Shown piece after piece: positions 22,816 to 35,598 of a DNA stretch of 64,000 nucleotides. Position 1 is the first letter of the stretch. Every line of letters begins with the position of its first letter. The notes under the pieces were generated by a model that saw only the letters and a list, made by a program, of their open reading frames with translations, searched no databases and had not been told where the DNA came from. The stretch is from the NCBI RefSeq assembly GCF_015832195.1, contig NC_052018.1, forward strand, positions 3,957,856 through 4,021,855. The letters run 5' to 3'. Source of the stretch: Motacilla alba alba. Taxonomy: Eukaryota; Chordata; Aves; Passeriformes; Motacillidae. The translations under genes were made by a program, and so were the position numbers.

Positions 22816-23239
22816 ATGCTGGAGCATCTTTTTTTTTTTTTTTTTTTTGTTTTTTCAGCTGTCATTTCTTTTACACCAGTAATTTCCCCACAAGTTACAA
22901 GCTCTCAGCTCATGAAATTCCAGTGCTCTCTTGGTGCCAAGTCTGAGTATCAAAGTACAGCCCCATGTGCCAGACCTGGGAGAAGAATTTTAACCAGAGG
23001 GACAGCTGAGGGTCCATAAATTCACCTTGAAAGGAGTAGAGGCACAGCCCTGGGGTGCAGGCACATGCTGCAGGGCCCTGGTGCATCCTCGAGGATGCTG
23101 GGGACAGGTCCTGGCTGCTCTCTGCTCCAGGCAGAAGCACCTTTCCCACCCCAGGGAGTGGCTGTCACCAGCAGGGCCACAGGACAGGGCTGGCAGTGAC
23201 CACACCTGCACAAGGGAGGGGATTCTGCCCCTCTGCCCC

Positions 23240-23745
23240 CCTCAGGTGAGACCCCACCTGCAGAGCTGCCTCCAGCCCTGGGACCCCCAACAGCAGAAGG
23301 ACGTGGAGCTGCTGGAGAGAGAGCAGAGGAGGCCACAGAGATGCTCCAAGGGCTGGAGCCCCTCTGCTCTGCAGCCAGGCTGGGAGAGCTGGGGGTGTTC
23401 ACCTGGGGAAGAGAAGGATCCAGGGAGAGCTCTTCCAGGGCATAAAGGGGCTCCAGGAGAGCTGGAGAGGGATTTAGGATAAGGTATGGAGGGATAGGAC
23501 ACAGGGAATGGCTTCCCAGTGCCAGAGGGCAGGGATAGATGGGATAGTGGGAGGAAATCCTTCTCTGTGAGGGTGGGCAGGCCCTGGCACAGGTTGGCCA
23601 CAGAAGCTATGGCTGCTCCTGGATCCGTGGAAGTGTCCAAGGCCAGGTTGGAGTACCCTGGGATAGTGGAAGGTGTCCCTTCCAGTCCCAGGGACTGGAT
23701 GATCTTGAAGGTCCCTTCCAACCCAAACCATTCTCTGAAGACAGA
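23240..23745 (+). mobile_element. CR1 LINE fragment between FDFT1 and CTSB
   Basis: A long plus-oriented copy, from 'ggtgagaccccacctgcagagctgcctcc' through 'gctccaagggctggagcccc' and 'gagggtgggcaggccctgg' to 'cccttccaacccaaaccattctctga'. It ends just before the predicted CTSB 3' end, convergent with it. Confidence 0.9.
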
Positions 23746-23824
23746 AGGGTCTCACTTGGCTTCCACTCCAGACAACCATCTGAGGTGGGAGAAGCCAAGC
23801 AGAAGCAACCAAGAGCCAGGAGCC

Positions 23825-25109
23825 AAGACACTGGAGAAATCATTTATTGGCACAGGTGTTCCAGCCAAATACAGCACAGCTCTGCCTCACTGGTGCCTGA
23901 GCAAGCAGAGGTAAGGGGCTATTTTACAGTGCATGGAGAGCCTGCTTCACACATTTCAGACCCATAGCCTCAGGTCACTAATATATTTTGTGCTTTAAAA
24001 TTAAAAAAAAAAGCTCTTTGCTATATTAGTGTTGGCAAATCACATGATTCCTCCTATACACAACCTATTACCTCCCCCCAGTAACAAAAATAAGGGGTTT
24101 TACCTTCCTTAATGCCTGTGGCTCACGAAAAAAAGTTTGTGAGACACCTCCAAGTATCTGCTTGAGCTCCCAGCAGCAGACTTGGGAACCATGCCTCAGC
24201 GCAGCATCCAGCACCTGCAGCCCCAAAGCACCCCAAATTTGGGCACTGCACCCTTGCCCAGGCATGACCTGCACACACCAAGCTGCTCAGCCACGGAGGA
24301 GAAGGGCTTTGCTCTTTCCAGCTCCCTCCCAGATCCTTGCAGGATATTTGATCAAAGGCTCATGGAGCTCCAGCCAGGCCCTTCCCCAGCATCAGTAACC
24401 CCAGACTACAGCAGATAAAAAAAAGGTCAGTGAACAGCTGAGGAAGAAGTGGTTTGAAAAGCCAGAAGGATGGAGCAGAGCAGGCGATGCACGAGGGACT
24501 TGGTGCAGGCAGCTCTGGCCAGAGCCACCCCCACAGCAAGTTCATCAGTATTTTGTTCATTAATAGGTCTAAATTTAGCCAATTCAAGGCACACACTCAC
24601 AGGAAATCCTTCCCTGCTTGTTTCAGGTTCTAACAGTCAGATCAACCCATCTGGGGGTGCACAAATCCCCCTGGCCATGGCTTTTCAGCAGCATCCACCT
24701 CTGCTGCCCCACCAAGTCCCTAATCCCAGCACAAAGCTACTGTTTCCTGCCCTCCCAGTAGCAAACTGGGCTGGAAGGGGTCCAGGCTAACCAAATTCCA
24801 AGAGGCCAGTGAGCTCCCCAGCAGTCCTCTGAGCAGGGAATGCCCCAGTGTCCTGCTGTGACCCACCAGAAGCAGGAGGTTGGCAGAAAGCAGTTCCACC
24901 TCCAGCTCCACCGTACAATTTAAAAAACAAACCCAAAAATTTTAAAAAGGAAAAAAACCATGAACGAAAAAAAACTGAAAAAAAAAAGATAAAAAGCTTT
25001 AATAAAGTAACCTGAACTAGAGTCTCTTTTAGAAGGGAGGGTTTCTGCACCCAACCCACTATCAGTTAAAAGCATCAGGGACTCAGGATTATTTGTGGTT
25101 TGATCAGAG
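23825..25109 (-). other. CTSB: CTSB 3' UTR (predicted)
   Basis: From the CTSB stop to just past the minus-strand AATAAA at 23843-23848. No other open frame or repeat is obvious. An A-rich patch lies at about 24920-25015. Confidence 0.5.
23843..23848 (-). terminator. CTSB: Polyadenylation signal, CTSB candidate
   Basis: Plus-strand TTTATT reads AATAAA on the CTSB strand, 1.26 kb after the stop. Confidence 0.5.
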
Positions 25110-28100
25110 TTACATCCTCTTCCAGTACTGCTCCGTCCTGGGGATGCCAGCCACAACCTCGGACTCGATGCCACAGTGGTCCTCTCCTCGCAGGATTTTG
25201 AAGAAGCCTGGGACAACACCAAAAAAAGTCACCCTCTCCACCCATCCGAGGGGAAGGGGGCGGGGAAACGGGAATGAGGTGGGGATTCCCGGTGGCTCTC
25301 ACCGTTCTCCCCCCAGTCGGTGTTCCAGGAGTTGGCCACCAGCCAGTAGGGAGTGTCCTTCTCCACGCCCCAGCCCAGGATGCGGATGGCGTGGCCTCCC
25401 ACCTGCTCCCCAGACACGTGCTGGTACACCCCTGCAAGGGAAAAACACCCCAAAATGTCAACAGGCACTTCCTGGGGGCCACCCGGTATCACAAAGCCCA
25501 GAGTGGCTGAGATTAATAATATATATATGAATTATGTAATTATTAAATATTATTAATTTTGGTTTTTGGTTAAATGTGAAACTGAAACTTAGTGCGGAGT
25601 CTGGAGGAAGGAGTTCTGCATGGGCAGATAGCAACAGGACAGAAAGGAAAGGTTTTAAACTAAAAGATGGGAGATTTAGGTTGGGTGTTAGGAGGAAATT
25701 CTTCCCTGTGAGGGTGGGGAGGCCCTGGCACAGGGTGCCCAGAGAAGCTGTGGCTCCCCCTGGATCCCTGGAAGTGTCCAAGGCCAGGCTGGATAGGGCT
25801 TGGAGCAACCTGGGATAGTGGAAGGTGCCCCTGCCCATGGCAGGGATTGGAATGAGAAGATTTTTTAATCACTATCTTCCCACCCAAACCATTCCACGAT
25901 TCTGTGACCAATGCTCAGCACCCTGAGCACACAGGACACCCAGACACATTTCCCAGGGGGCTCAAAGGCTGCTCACAACAAGAGTTTTGAGGTCCTAAAA
26001 TCTGAGCTGTTGCTGACAGCTGAAATTTGGGGTGCTTCCCTTTAGGGCTCCTTCCCTGATCCAATCCCAAGAACTGATTCCCCTTGCTATGGATACAGGA
26101 GGTGGCATCTGCCCATGTCCTTGCCACAGCAGATACTCAAGTGTGAGGTTGAGATCTCCAAGACTGGAGAAGACAGACCAGGGCCACAAAAGAGGGACCC
26201 CTCTGGTTGAAGCTCCCCCCAACAGCCCCGTGGTGCTGCTCACCAGATTTGTACATCAGGAAATCCTCGTAGACAATGAAGGCTCCTTCCACTGGGCCGT
26301 TCTTGTAGATCTCAGCCATGATTTCCTTCTCACTGCGAGGGACTCCGTAGGATGTGATGCCTAAAAGGAAAAGAATTCCCACCATTACGATGGCACGGTC
26401 AAGCCACACAGGATGGCTCAGTGTGACCCTGCAGGAGGCCTCTTGCACTTAAATTCAGGTTAAATCCAAACCTGGCAGCTCCAGAGAGACTGACACAGCC
26501 AAGCAGGAAAAGTGGGCTCCAGCCCCACCTCTTCCAGAAGGAATTATTTAATCTGAGTCCTATTTTGTACCCAAAGACCTATTCCAGACAGCTTTAGTGG
26601 GAAGGGACATTTTTCCCTTGTACATTCTCCTTTCTAAAACCCAAAATACTCAAGGAGAAGACAATCTCCAAGAAACAGCTGGATTATCCTAAATGTGCAG
26701 GGCTGGCTGCTGCCAAGGCGCCTTGGAGGTGGCTTTGACACCAGATGGGGCTCAGCACCACACTCCTCAAGCCAGCCACGTGCACCACGAGGACTCAAAC
26801 CAGTTCCACCAGTTCCCCCTTCCCAGCTGAGTCTCAGCAAACACAAACCGTGCATCTGCCACACTCAGGTTTGCTCCAGGACCACCAGAATGGAGCCTCC
26901 AGGCACAGGAGAAAAACCCACCAGGAATGGGTTCAATCCTGCCCACCCCTCCCAGCTGCCACGAGGACCTCTGGAATTGCTTTGGAGGCCACCTCCCTTA
27001 CCATAGTGCTTGTCCTCCTTGTATGAGGGCGAGTAGCCAGGCTCACAGTGCCGGCTGCACCTTGGGGTGCCCCCTCCCTCCCCGGTGCAGGGGGGCCGGG
27101 TGCCGTTGACGTGGTGCTCGCAGGGTGGGATGGAGTAGGGCCGGCAGCCTGTCCAGGACAGAGGTGATGTCAATTGGTTGTCCTCAAAGACCCCGACAGC
27201 CATGCTGGAGAAGGCACCAGAAGCCCCAGGAAAGAGCTTTTCTGCCCCAGGAACCCCACAAATTAATGGGGTGCAGGTCTTCCCTCCACGAGCAACGTGT
27301 TTCCCACCAAACCTGCTTCCCACCACCTCCCTCTCCAAACATTGATAGAAAAGGTGGAAACATGAACCAGCTGGTGGTCATGACAGGGGGAGGCAGAGGG
27401 TTCCAGTCTGGAAGTTATTTTTTGAAGGGGGAACACGTCAGGAACACTCCTGACCTCATCCAAAGCGTACTGAACTGGTTCAAAACCAGCAACAACACAA
27501 AATTCACAGCCTGATTAATTCCTGCTATGGGAACAGGAGCCTTGGGGGGTGTTTTGAGGGCTCCTGGCTCCCTTCCCAGATGGGCCTCCTACCTCTGGCT
27601 GCTGCTCAGGGACCCTTGTCCCAAAGGAAGGAGCCATGGGGCCAGGGGCAGCCAGCTGAGACTGCAGAGGTGCTTGAGTTGAAGGAGGGAGCAGCCACAA
27701 GGATGCAGACCAGGAGGAAAGCATCCCAAAAATCATGAACTTTAAGCAAGCAGAGATGCCCCTCCCAGCTTCCCCAAGGGTATCTGCCAGGACTTACCCA
27801 CGTGGGAATCGTAGAGACCCCCGGACACGAGGCCCCTCTCTGTCCAATACCTCCATGCACCAGAGGGGTAACCACCATTGCACCTGGGGGGAGAGGCACC
27901 AGCTCCAGCCCCAGCCATCCCATTTTGGGAGAGGCAAGGGAATGGAGCCAGCCTAGGATGGTTCAGAGGAAGGTTTGGGTATATTAAGCCTTTTTTTAGT
28001 CTGTTCTTTTCTTCCCCAGGATCTGCCTTGAGACACCAAGGTCTCAGGCAAGGAGGTAAGAGCACCCATGGCTCCAAATCCCAAAGTGCCTCCTTACCAG

Positions 28101-31100
28101 GTCCCTGACCAGCTTCTGCTGCCAGGAGCAAAAGGACTTGGAGACTCAACTCCCTGCCCTGTGCTCAACAACTGGGAAATCCACAGGCAAAAGGCATTGT
28201 GCCTGAAAATCAAGGATCTGGGACTAAGAAAAATCCTTCCTTTGGCTTTGGCAGCTGCCAGCTCTGTGTGGGAGAGCATCACTATGTGCTTGCAGCCATC
28301 ACCACCCACTATGCTGGGGGCAGGATGTGTCCCAGTCCCTGGAATCACCTTTATGTTTCCACCTACCTCCCTCATCCACAAACCTCTGGAGGAGCTTCAT
28401 GCTCCTAAGGGAGGTAACGAAGGCAGGGCTGAAGCAATCAGCACCCCCAGGGTCTGCCCCTGCTCCTCCCAACCACCTTCCAGGAGCACAAGGACCAGGA
28501 GCAGCTCACTCACCCCATGCCACACTCAAAGCCACAGCATGACAGCAGGTCCTCAGCTGACACCTCCACGCTGACCTTGGCGTTGGTGTGGACACAGATC
28601 CGGTCTGAAATCGCTTCCACGGCACCAAAAGCCTGAGGGAAACCCCAAAACACTCATTAGAGCTCACCCAGGGGAGAGAAACCAGGAAACCTCCTGGAAG
28701 TGAGAGCAGCAAGCATGGCCTGGCTGGGAGAAGCCACCCAGGAGCTCAGACACTGCAGAATCCCACAGTGTCCCCTCACAAAGGGCAACCAAGATGCTCC
28801 AAGGGCTGGAGCCCCTCTGCTCTGGAGCCAGGCTGGGAGAGCTGGGGATGGCTCTGGAGGAGAGCAGGATCCAGGGAGAGCTCAGAGCCCTTTCCAGTGC
28901 CTAAAGGGGCTCCAGGAGAGCTGGAGAGGGGCTTGGGACAAGGCATGGAGGGACAGGACACAGGGAATGGCTTCCCACTGCCAGAGGGCAGGGATGGATG
29001 GGACATTGGGAAGAAATTCTTCACTGTGAGGGTGGTGAGGGCCTGGCACAGGCTGCCTAGAGAAGTTGTGGCTGCCCCTGTATCCCTGGAAGTGTCCAAG
29101 GCCAGAATGAACAGGGCTTGGAACACCCTGGTCTGTGGATATTGTCCCTGCCCATGGCAGGGAGTTCAGCAGCAAATACAAAGGCGTGGGTTTTGCCCAG
29201 TAAATTTTATGAAGACAACACTAAACTTCCCCTGTCCTTACCCAGCAGGAGCCACAGGAGCCCTGGTCTCTTATCTCACTGATGGTGGGACAGTTGGGCC
29301 ACTGCGTCCGCGAGTCGAAGTTATCAGGCAGCTCCATGTCTGCAGCAAAATCCACCCTGTGAGGAGAGGGAAATCCTGTCTCAGGAACACCAGCGAACCA
29401 CGATGGGGTGCACTGCACTCTCCAGCCTCCTCTGAAGGTGGCCTGGAGGACACTTGTGTTGTTTGCTTATTGAAGGAGCATAAATACTTCTGCTGTCCTC
29501 AGACCAGGTCAGCAGCTCCCCTGGAGTGTTCATTTTCAAGGATAACAAATTGCACAATGGCTGAGCGTCTGGCAGGACACAGGCTGGATTTTCCACTCAC
29601 ATGCTCAATGCTTAATTCCATAAGCAGTGTCCACCCTGCTGCCCACAGCCTGCCAGGAGAGCCCCTCACCCACTCCAGATGCTCATGAAGAATCCACACA
29701 ACTTTTACTGAAGTTTCACCTTCTCCTCCCTGCACTCACCTCTCAGGGAGCTTGGGCCCACCCAGGAAGGTGCCACAGAGCTTCTTCACATAGCTCATGT
29801 CAGCATTGTGGAAGTTGTGCCCTGCCTGGGGAGAGACACACAGAATCGGGACACGACTCTCCAGAGCCACCAAGAGCATCTCTGGGATCACTTTGGTGCT
29901 CCAGAGCTCCCTGAACCCCAACCAGAGTCTGACACTTGCTGCAAAGCCCAGGGGCCAAGAGCCAAGCACCTACAGACACAGAACACAGCCCATCAGGACC
30001 AGTAAGGTCCAGCTCGAGGCTTTGGACACAGCAAACTGGCCAAGGAGGGTCATGTCACCAATAACTGGACACTCTCTGCTTGTTTCCAGCCTCCTGCAGA
30101 GTCTCCTCCTCTTACATTGCTCCTCCTCCTCCTCTACTTGAGTGTATCCAACAGAGGTTTGACAAAGCTCTCAAAGCAGTGTTCATGGTTCAAATAAGAG
30201 GGGGAGATGTTGGAACCCTGGATGCTGAGAATTTTAGACTTTCTGTGCTGACAGATCTGACCCCCAGGAGAGCACTGCATTTGACCTGAGGCTGTGGAGA
30301 AGGCTTCCAAAATTGAATGACAGAACTGGGATTATGGGTGTGGAGTTTGATTAGAAGTGTGTAATATCACGTGGTGGAAAGCTTAAGAGTTTAATGGTTT
30401 AGAATATAATAATATATGTGAAGCAAGATAGAGGTTTAAAGGCAGAGGCTAATCCTTTTTCTTCACCTTCTTCTTCATGGGTTTGAGTAATATTTTGTAA
30501 TTAGACAGAAAAGTCTGCATTGTGGGACACGAGTGATTAGTTACCGAGTTAAAAGTGAAAAGAATTTAAATGTCATTTCTTAATTAGATAGTTTTTCCTT
30601 AAAAGACCTTACAGAGATAGATACGGGGCCATTTTGTAGCTTGTTAGTGAAATGCTGTGGAACTCACAGCTTGTGAGACTGTGATATAGATAAGAACAAC
30701 AAACATCTGAGTCTGAACACAAAACACCATCTCGAGCACTTTCAATCTCAGCCTTGGTAAGAAAAAAAAAATGAAGAACCAGAAGCTCCTATTCCACAAA
30801 TTCATCCTGCTCTACTCCAAGGAGGAGCTCCACAGTTCCTGTCACTGCAGGAACCCCTGACAGCATCACCTCACTGGAGAAGCCAGCTGGGACCAAGGCT
30901 GGATCTATGTCACCACCATGGCAACACTCCCAAAGCCCAGCCACTGAATCCCACAGAGAGACCGGCAGCAATGCCTCCCCAAAAAACCCCAAATCAGCCC
31001 AGTACTCACCTTCCAGGTGGTGTTGAGCTTGTTTATGTGGTTGACCAGGTCATCAGAGAGAGGAGGGAAGTAGGGAATGCTGCGAGCGTTGGCAAAGGCC

Positions 31101-31135
31101 ACCAGGACACACAGGAGGGACACGGGCGGCCACAT
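25110..31135 (-). CDS. CTSB: CTSB, cathepsin B preproprotein
   Basis: Lysosomal papain-family cysteine protease with endopeptidase and dipeptidyl-carboxypeptidase activity. Coding exons in transcription order: 31135-31010, 29825-29740, 29356-29242, 28632-28514, 27883-27798, 27148-27002, 26360-26244, 25431-25303, 25207-25110. All borders are GT-AG and join in frame to 340 aa, a normal length. Residues 1-17 form the signal peptide ([17 protein letters not shown]), then a propeptide to about residue 79, with mature chain from [14 protein letters not shown]. The catalytic Cys108 lies in QGSCGSCW, His279 in [11 protein letters not shown] and Asn299 in [11 protein letters not shown]. The occluding loop in exon 6 (residues 179-209) keeps the His189-His190 pair that gives cathepsin B its carboxydipeptidase activity. 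The start ATG is preceded by a CAGCAG acceptor, so at least one 5' UTR exon lies upstream. It is convergent with FDFT1. Confidence 0.97.
25640..25905 (+). mobile_element. CR1 LINE fragment in CTSB intron 8
   Basis: Plus-oriented, opposite to the gene: 'ggttgggtgttaggaggaaattcttcc', 'gtgtccaaggccaggctgg', terminal 'ccattccacgattctgtg'. It lies between exons 25303-25431 and 26244-26360. Confidence 0.9.
28785..29170 (+). mobile_element. CR1 LINE fragment in CTSB intron 3
   Basis: Plus-oriented, opposite to the gene: 'gctccaagggctggagcccc', 'caggagagctggagaggggc', 'gtgagggtggtgagggcctgg', 'attgtccctgcccatggcag'. The terminal octamers are missing. Confidence 0.9.
30130..30770 (+). mobile_element. 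ERVL-type 3' LTR with polypurine tract, in CTSB intron 1
   Basis: The LTR begins TGTTGG at 30208 and runs to about 30770. Immediately before it is a polypurine tract (AAGAGGGGGAGA, 30196-30207), the primer for plus-strand synthesis in retroviruses. About 75 bp before that could be the end of an internal region. The downstream half has the A/T-rich stretch and the '...acatctgagtctgaacac' tail typical of songbird ERVL LTRs as I remember them. It is inserted antisense to CTSB. Only this 3' end is present; the element is defective. Confidence 0.6.
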
Positions 31136-34100
31136 CTTGGCTGCTGAACAGGACACTCCACCTGCAGCCAGATTAGAGCATTGTTGAAACACTCCCAGGG
31201 TGGGTTCAGCTGCAGCAACACGTGGGAGGATAAAATGTGGGGATGCACACATCAGATCCTTCCAGATCCCCAGCTGCCCCAAAGGTCAGGAGAGAGACAC
31301 AGGAACAGAGCAACGACCCCCCCCCCTGCAGCTCAGGAGGAATCAGACAAGGCAACCTTGTTTGTTGACCACTGCAGGATTAGCAGCAGCAGAAAAATAC
31401 CTTTTGAAGCAGATCCAAGGGATTTAGAGGGTATTAAAACCTGTGTTTACTTCCACAACAACAGAGAATAAGGACCAGGAGAAGGAACAAGCGACATCTA
31501 TCTCCACACCAAACACATCTATCTCCACACCAAACTTCAGGCATGGGATTTGATAAGCTCTGCTCTTCCCTTTAAAGATATTACTCCAAATTACATTTTT
31601 AAGAGCCTCATTTTGGCCAGCCCATTGCCCTGGGGGTGCCACAGCCCCAGGTGTGACCCACTGTCCATGCACAGGGGGATCAGCATACACCAGAGCTGCT
31701 GCCATCCTCTGCTCCCCTCCCACTGGGGCTTTTCCCCAGGGAGCTGCAGGGAATGAGGAAAGCCCCAGTTTGGGGATCAGAGACGCCGAGAAAGAGCAGG
31801 AAAGAAAAGACCACAACCTCTCATGCAGGAGCACAAGCACCATCCAGCCCACAGACACCCCCGGGCTCTGAGATTTCCCGGCTCCCCTTTAACCTAATTC
31901 ACACCGAATTGCCCAACTTCAAATTAACCCCCAGTGCCAGCAGCCACTTGTTTCACATCCCCACGTCTGACTCAGACACAACACGAGCTCCTTTATCTCT
32001 GCAAACACACCAGGACACCCTCCTCCTCCTCCTCCAAACCCTCCCAGCTCCCTCCCACCAGCCCCACATCCACCCCAAGCCTGGGGAGCACTCCAAAACC
32101 TCAGATCCTGCACAGCAGAGATATCCAGGCTTTAATTCCTGCTCAACTCAGCGAGCTGAAGGTGTAATCACCTTTGCAAGGCCGGGTTTGAACCGGACAC
32201 ACAGCTCCTGCCTGCCAGCAGCCCCACAGCAGCAGAGCTGGATGAGCAGGGGATGGGGATGGAGCCACACACACACACCTCCCTGCCGGCTGCTTCCACC
32301 CACTCCCAGCCAAGTTTAGCCTTTCCAGAGAAGAAAACCCAGCAGGAGTGTCCTACTTTCTGCCAGCAGTGAGCCCAGGAGGCTGCAGCTTGCTGTATAA
32401 AGGGGCTTTTTTCTCCTTTCCCACTCCTCCTTCCACCATTTATTTGCCGGCTCCCCCTGCTTTGTGCTTTCAGCAGGACGCTCAGCCCCCCAAAAAAAGC
32501 AGAGTTTCAGCAGCACTTGGGTCCTTCCACTTGTAAATATCACCTCTTTAAAGGGGTTTTATGCATATTTTCAGGGGTCTCATGAATATTTTCTTGCTTA
32601 GAGGTTTCTGCAAGAAAGGGACTCGCTGGCTGTACTCCCCTGCTTACACAGGTCACACCCAGGAAAATAAATATACATTTACAATACAACTGTGCTTTCT
32701 ACCCACAACAGGCCACAGAAAGCCTGCAGGTAACCAGCCTGAGCTGGAGAACCTTTTAAATGAAAAATCTTATAAAAATAATTTTAAAAAATGCACACAC
32801 ACACAAATTTCAAACCCCACAACCCTCTGTACTTCCTGCAGTCAACTCGGTATTTTCCCATAGCATAGGCAGGAGGTGTTTTTGAGGCCAGAAGTCACAT
32901 GATTACACTTTTTTCTTCCAGCAGGATGTTTGTAAATCTGCTGACAGGCTGAAAACCACCCATCGATGTGCTGCTCACACCCAGCTTTTGAGGGAGAGAC
33001 ACGGGACATCTCTCAACCTCGGGTCACCAGACCACACTCTCCAGGCAACCCGAAACCAAACTGAAAATAGATCCCAGCAGTTTCCCCTGAAAGAGGCAGA
33101 GTTTCAGCTCTGGCTGCTTTGCATCTGCACCATGGACATGGCCCAGGGCCAGCAAACCCAGCAAAGCAAATAGCTGGGAGCCAAATGGCTCTTGAGGCAA
33201 AAAAAAACCCCCAAAAAACAACAACAAAAAAAACCCACCAAACCCCTCTTGCCAAGTCTCCTGTGGGCATGAAGCCTCCCTGTGGGTCATGAGAGAGCTG
33301 TGAGCGTCCAGCCTGGGGAAGAGAAGGCTCCAGAGAGACCTTAGAGCCCCTTCCAGTGACTAAAGGGGCTCCAGGAGAGCTGGAGAGGGACTTGGGACAA
33401 GGCACGGAGGGACAGGACACAGGGAATGGCTTCCCACTCACAGAGGGCAGGGATAGATGGGACATTGGGAAGGAATTGTTCCCTATGAGGGAACAGGTTG
33501 CCGCAAGAGATGTGGGATGCCCCATCCCAAAAACCATTCAATGTCAGGTTGGACAGGGCTCTGCTGAGCAACCTGACATACAGTTAAAATACATAGTGAA
33601 AGACGTCCCTGCCCATGGCAGAGAGGTTGGAATTAAATGCCCTTTAAACACTCCTTCCACCCCAAACCTTTCTATTATTCTACAAGGTTTCCCTTGGCCG
33701 TGAAATTTAGGGTAGTGGGAGCTGACACCCAAGATCAGGTATCCCAAGATCTGTCTGGAAAAGGAAGGGGAAATCTTCATCCCCATGGGATTTCTTCCTC
33801 CCTAACCCCCCTTCTCCCTGGCTTTATCCTGCGTACAGCAGGTCTATAAATAGGACACAGGCACGGGACTGGCAGGACGGATTCCCACCAGCCATGGGTC
33901 ACATGCAGCCCAACCACAACAACCCCAGAGACGCTGCAGCGACAAAAAGCTGCTGGTTTCCTCCCTCACCCCCTGTCCCAGCTGATCTGAGCAGCAAAAC
34001 TTCCCCTGGCAGCATTATCACACCGGTGCTTCCCCCAGCACCGCTATCTCCTCCTCACACCTAAAACCTCAGGGCCGTTTAAACCCCAGAGCAGCAGCCC

Positions 34101-34540
34101 CAAAACCAGAATTGCATCACAGCTGCTGCACCCCAACATCTGCCCCCCAATTCATGCACAGCAAACACGGCAGAGGAGTTTCCCAAGGAACCCCAGCAGA
34201 TCCTTTCCCTTTGCACCCCCACAACATCTCCAGAGGTGCCTCAGCTTCAGGATAAGCCTGGCTAAGGTTGATCCTCACACAGCTCACATCCCACCAGTTC
34301 ATGAGCCTGGAAACAGGAACAAGGGTGTTGGGCTTGTCAGCTTCACCCTGAAGAATTCCCCAGGTGGCGGGAGGATGTTTGGGGGTCACAAAGAGCCCCT
34401 CAAGTCGCTCCACTTTCCCCTGGACTGAGAGCAGGGAATACTTTGAGATCCAAAGCATCTGCTCGTGCCGCTTCTTGAAGGATGAGCAAGAAATAAACAC
34501 CCACCAGCACACCTGACCCTGGGCGGGACGGGACACTCAC
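31136..34540. other. CTSB 5' intron or upstream sequence
   Basis: No coding exon was seen. A CACGTG E-box lies at 31219-31224. Short (CA)n runs occur at about 32268-32278 and 32793-32804. One CR1 is at 33300-33690. The rest appears to be unique sequence, presumably intron of CTSB between non-coding and coding exons. Confidence 0.45.
33300..33690 (+). mobile_element. CR1 LINE fragment upstream of CTSB coding exons
   Basis: Plus-oriented: 'gcctggggaagagaaggctcc', 'ctaaaggggctccaggagagc', 'gatgggacattgggaagg', then a diverged 3' end with 'cctttctattattcta'. Confidence 0.85.
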
Positions 34541-34663
34541 GATTCAGCCAGCTGGTCGCTTAGAAAGAGGAAATTTGGGGCAGCTGAGTGCAGCCCCCTC
34601 TCCCAGCGAGGAGGAGGCAGTGAGGCCGAAGGCTCTGCAGGAGCTGCTCGCAGCAGCTGCAGC
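34541..34663 (-). other. CTSB: Candidate CTSB 5' UTR exon
   Basis: On the minus strand a pyrimidine-rich acceptor (ctcctccctcgcag) precedes 34663, and a consensus donor GTGAGT follows 34541. The 123-bp segment between them is CpG-containing and free of repeats. Mammalian CTSB has alternatively spliced non-coding exons before the coding part, so this is a plausible counterpart. Confidence 0.35.
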
Positions 34664-35039
34664 CTGCGAGGGAGGAGAGCAGCTGAAGGGCTGTGGCTGT
34701 GCTGGTGCTGCAGCATCCACCCACAGCCCTCTGTGCTGCCGCAGAGGAGGAGGAGACACCACCCAAGAGCCATCTCCATCCCTCCTGACCAGACCGGGCA
34801 GCCAGGGCAGCTCCCCCACCTGTTTTCCCGTGGACAGAGCTCCTGACACAGTCGAATCCTGATATCCCAGCCCTCAGCAGGATCCCACATCACCTTTCCA
34901 GCAGCCAAGGAGGACACACAGCAGCGAATCTCTTCACCTTTGCACCACAAAGGTCTCCTTCCCCAAAACAAAGCCCACAAGTCTCACTTAACTTGATTCA
35001 AGAAAAAGCAACAACCCAACCCCCAAACTGGCTATTCCC

Positions 35040-35065
35040 AGCCCGGCTCACATGACTCAGCCGTG
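35040..35065. promoter_or_regulatory. Composite M-box and antioxidant/AP-1-like motif
   Basis: TCACATGA (35048-35055) is an M-box, the type bound by MiT/TFE factors that drive lysosomal genes. It overlaps TGACTCAGC (35053-35061), which fits both AP-1 and the ARE core TGACnnnGC. It lies upstream of CTSB. Function is inferred only. Confidence 0.25.
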
Positions 35066-35527
35066 GCAGGTCAGACCACAGGTAAGTCACAGCCCTAAAG
35101 CATCTCCCAGCCCCTGCAGGCACAGACGGAGGCATCCACACCTTCCCCAGGGCTCTGAGGAAGGTAAAAGCTGTCCCACCCTCCCTCCTACAACACCCCC
35201 CAGCCCTCCAGGGCCAGGGGTGCTCAGCACAGCCCAAATCATGTGTCCTGCTCAGCACCAGCCCTTAGCCTGGGCCGAGCTTTGTCCTTTGTTCTCTTTG
35301 CCAGGGCTTGTGACTCCAAACCACAACAAAGCGAGCCCAGGAAGGCTCAGCTCCAGCCCCAGATCCAGCTCAGCCTGCTGCGTCACCAGGTGAGCTCGGC
35401 AGCACCAAACCTGGTGACTGCATTACAGCTCTCGCTGCATTAACAAAGCTTGAATTATTTTTTCGACCAAGAAAAAAACAACATGAGGCAAAGCCAGATC
35501 GCTAACACGGGTCAGAACACGGGTCAG

Positions 35528-35598
35528 ATAACAGAATCCTAGAGAGGTTTGGGTTGGAAGAGATCCTAAAGGTCATCTAATTTCAACCCTACTAGACC
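35528..35598 (-). mobile_element. CR1 LINE fragment, short
   Basis: 'acagaatcctagagaggtttgggttgg' and 'aaaggtcatctaatttcaaccc' are the antisense CR1 3' end. Confidence 0.75.

Noticed and set aside
28768..29688. Plus open frame of 306 residues
   Set aside because: It runs through a CR1 fragment and then antisense to the CTSB exon at 29242-29356, so it is a shadow.
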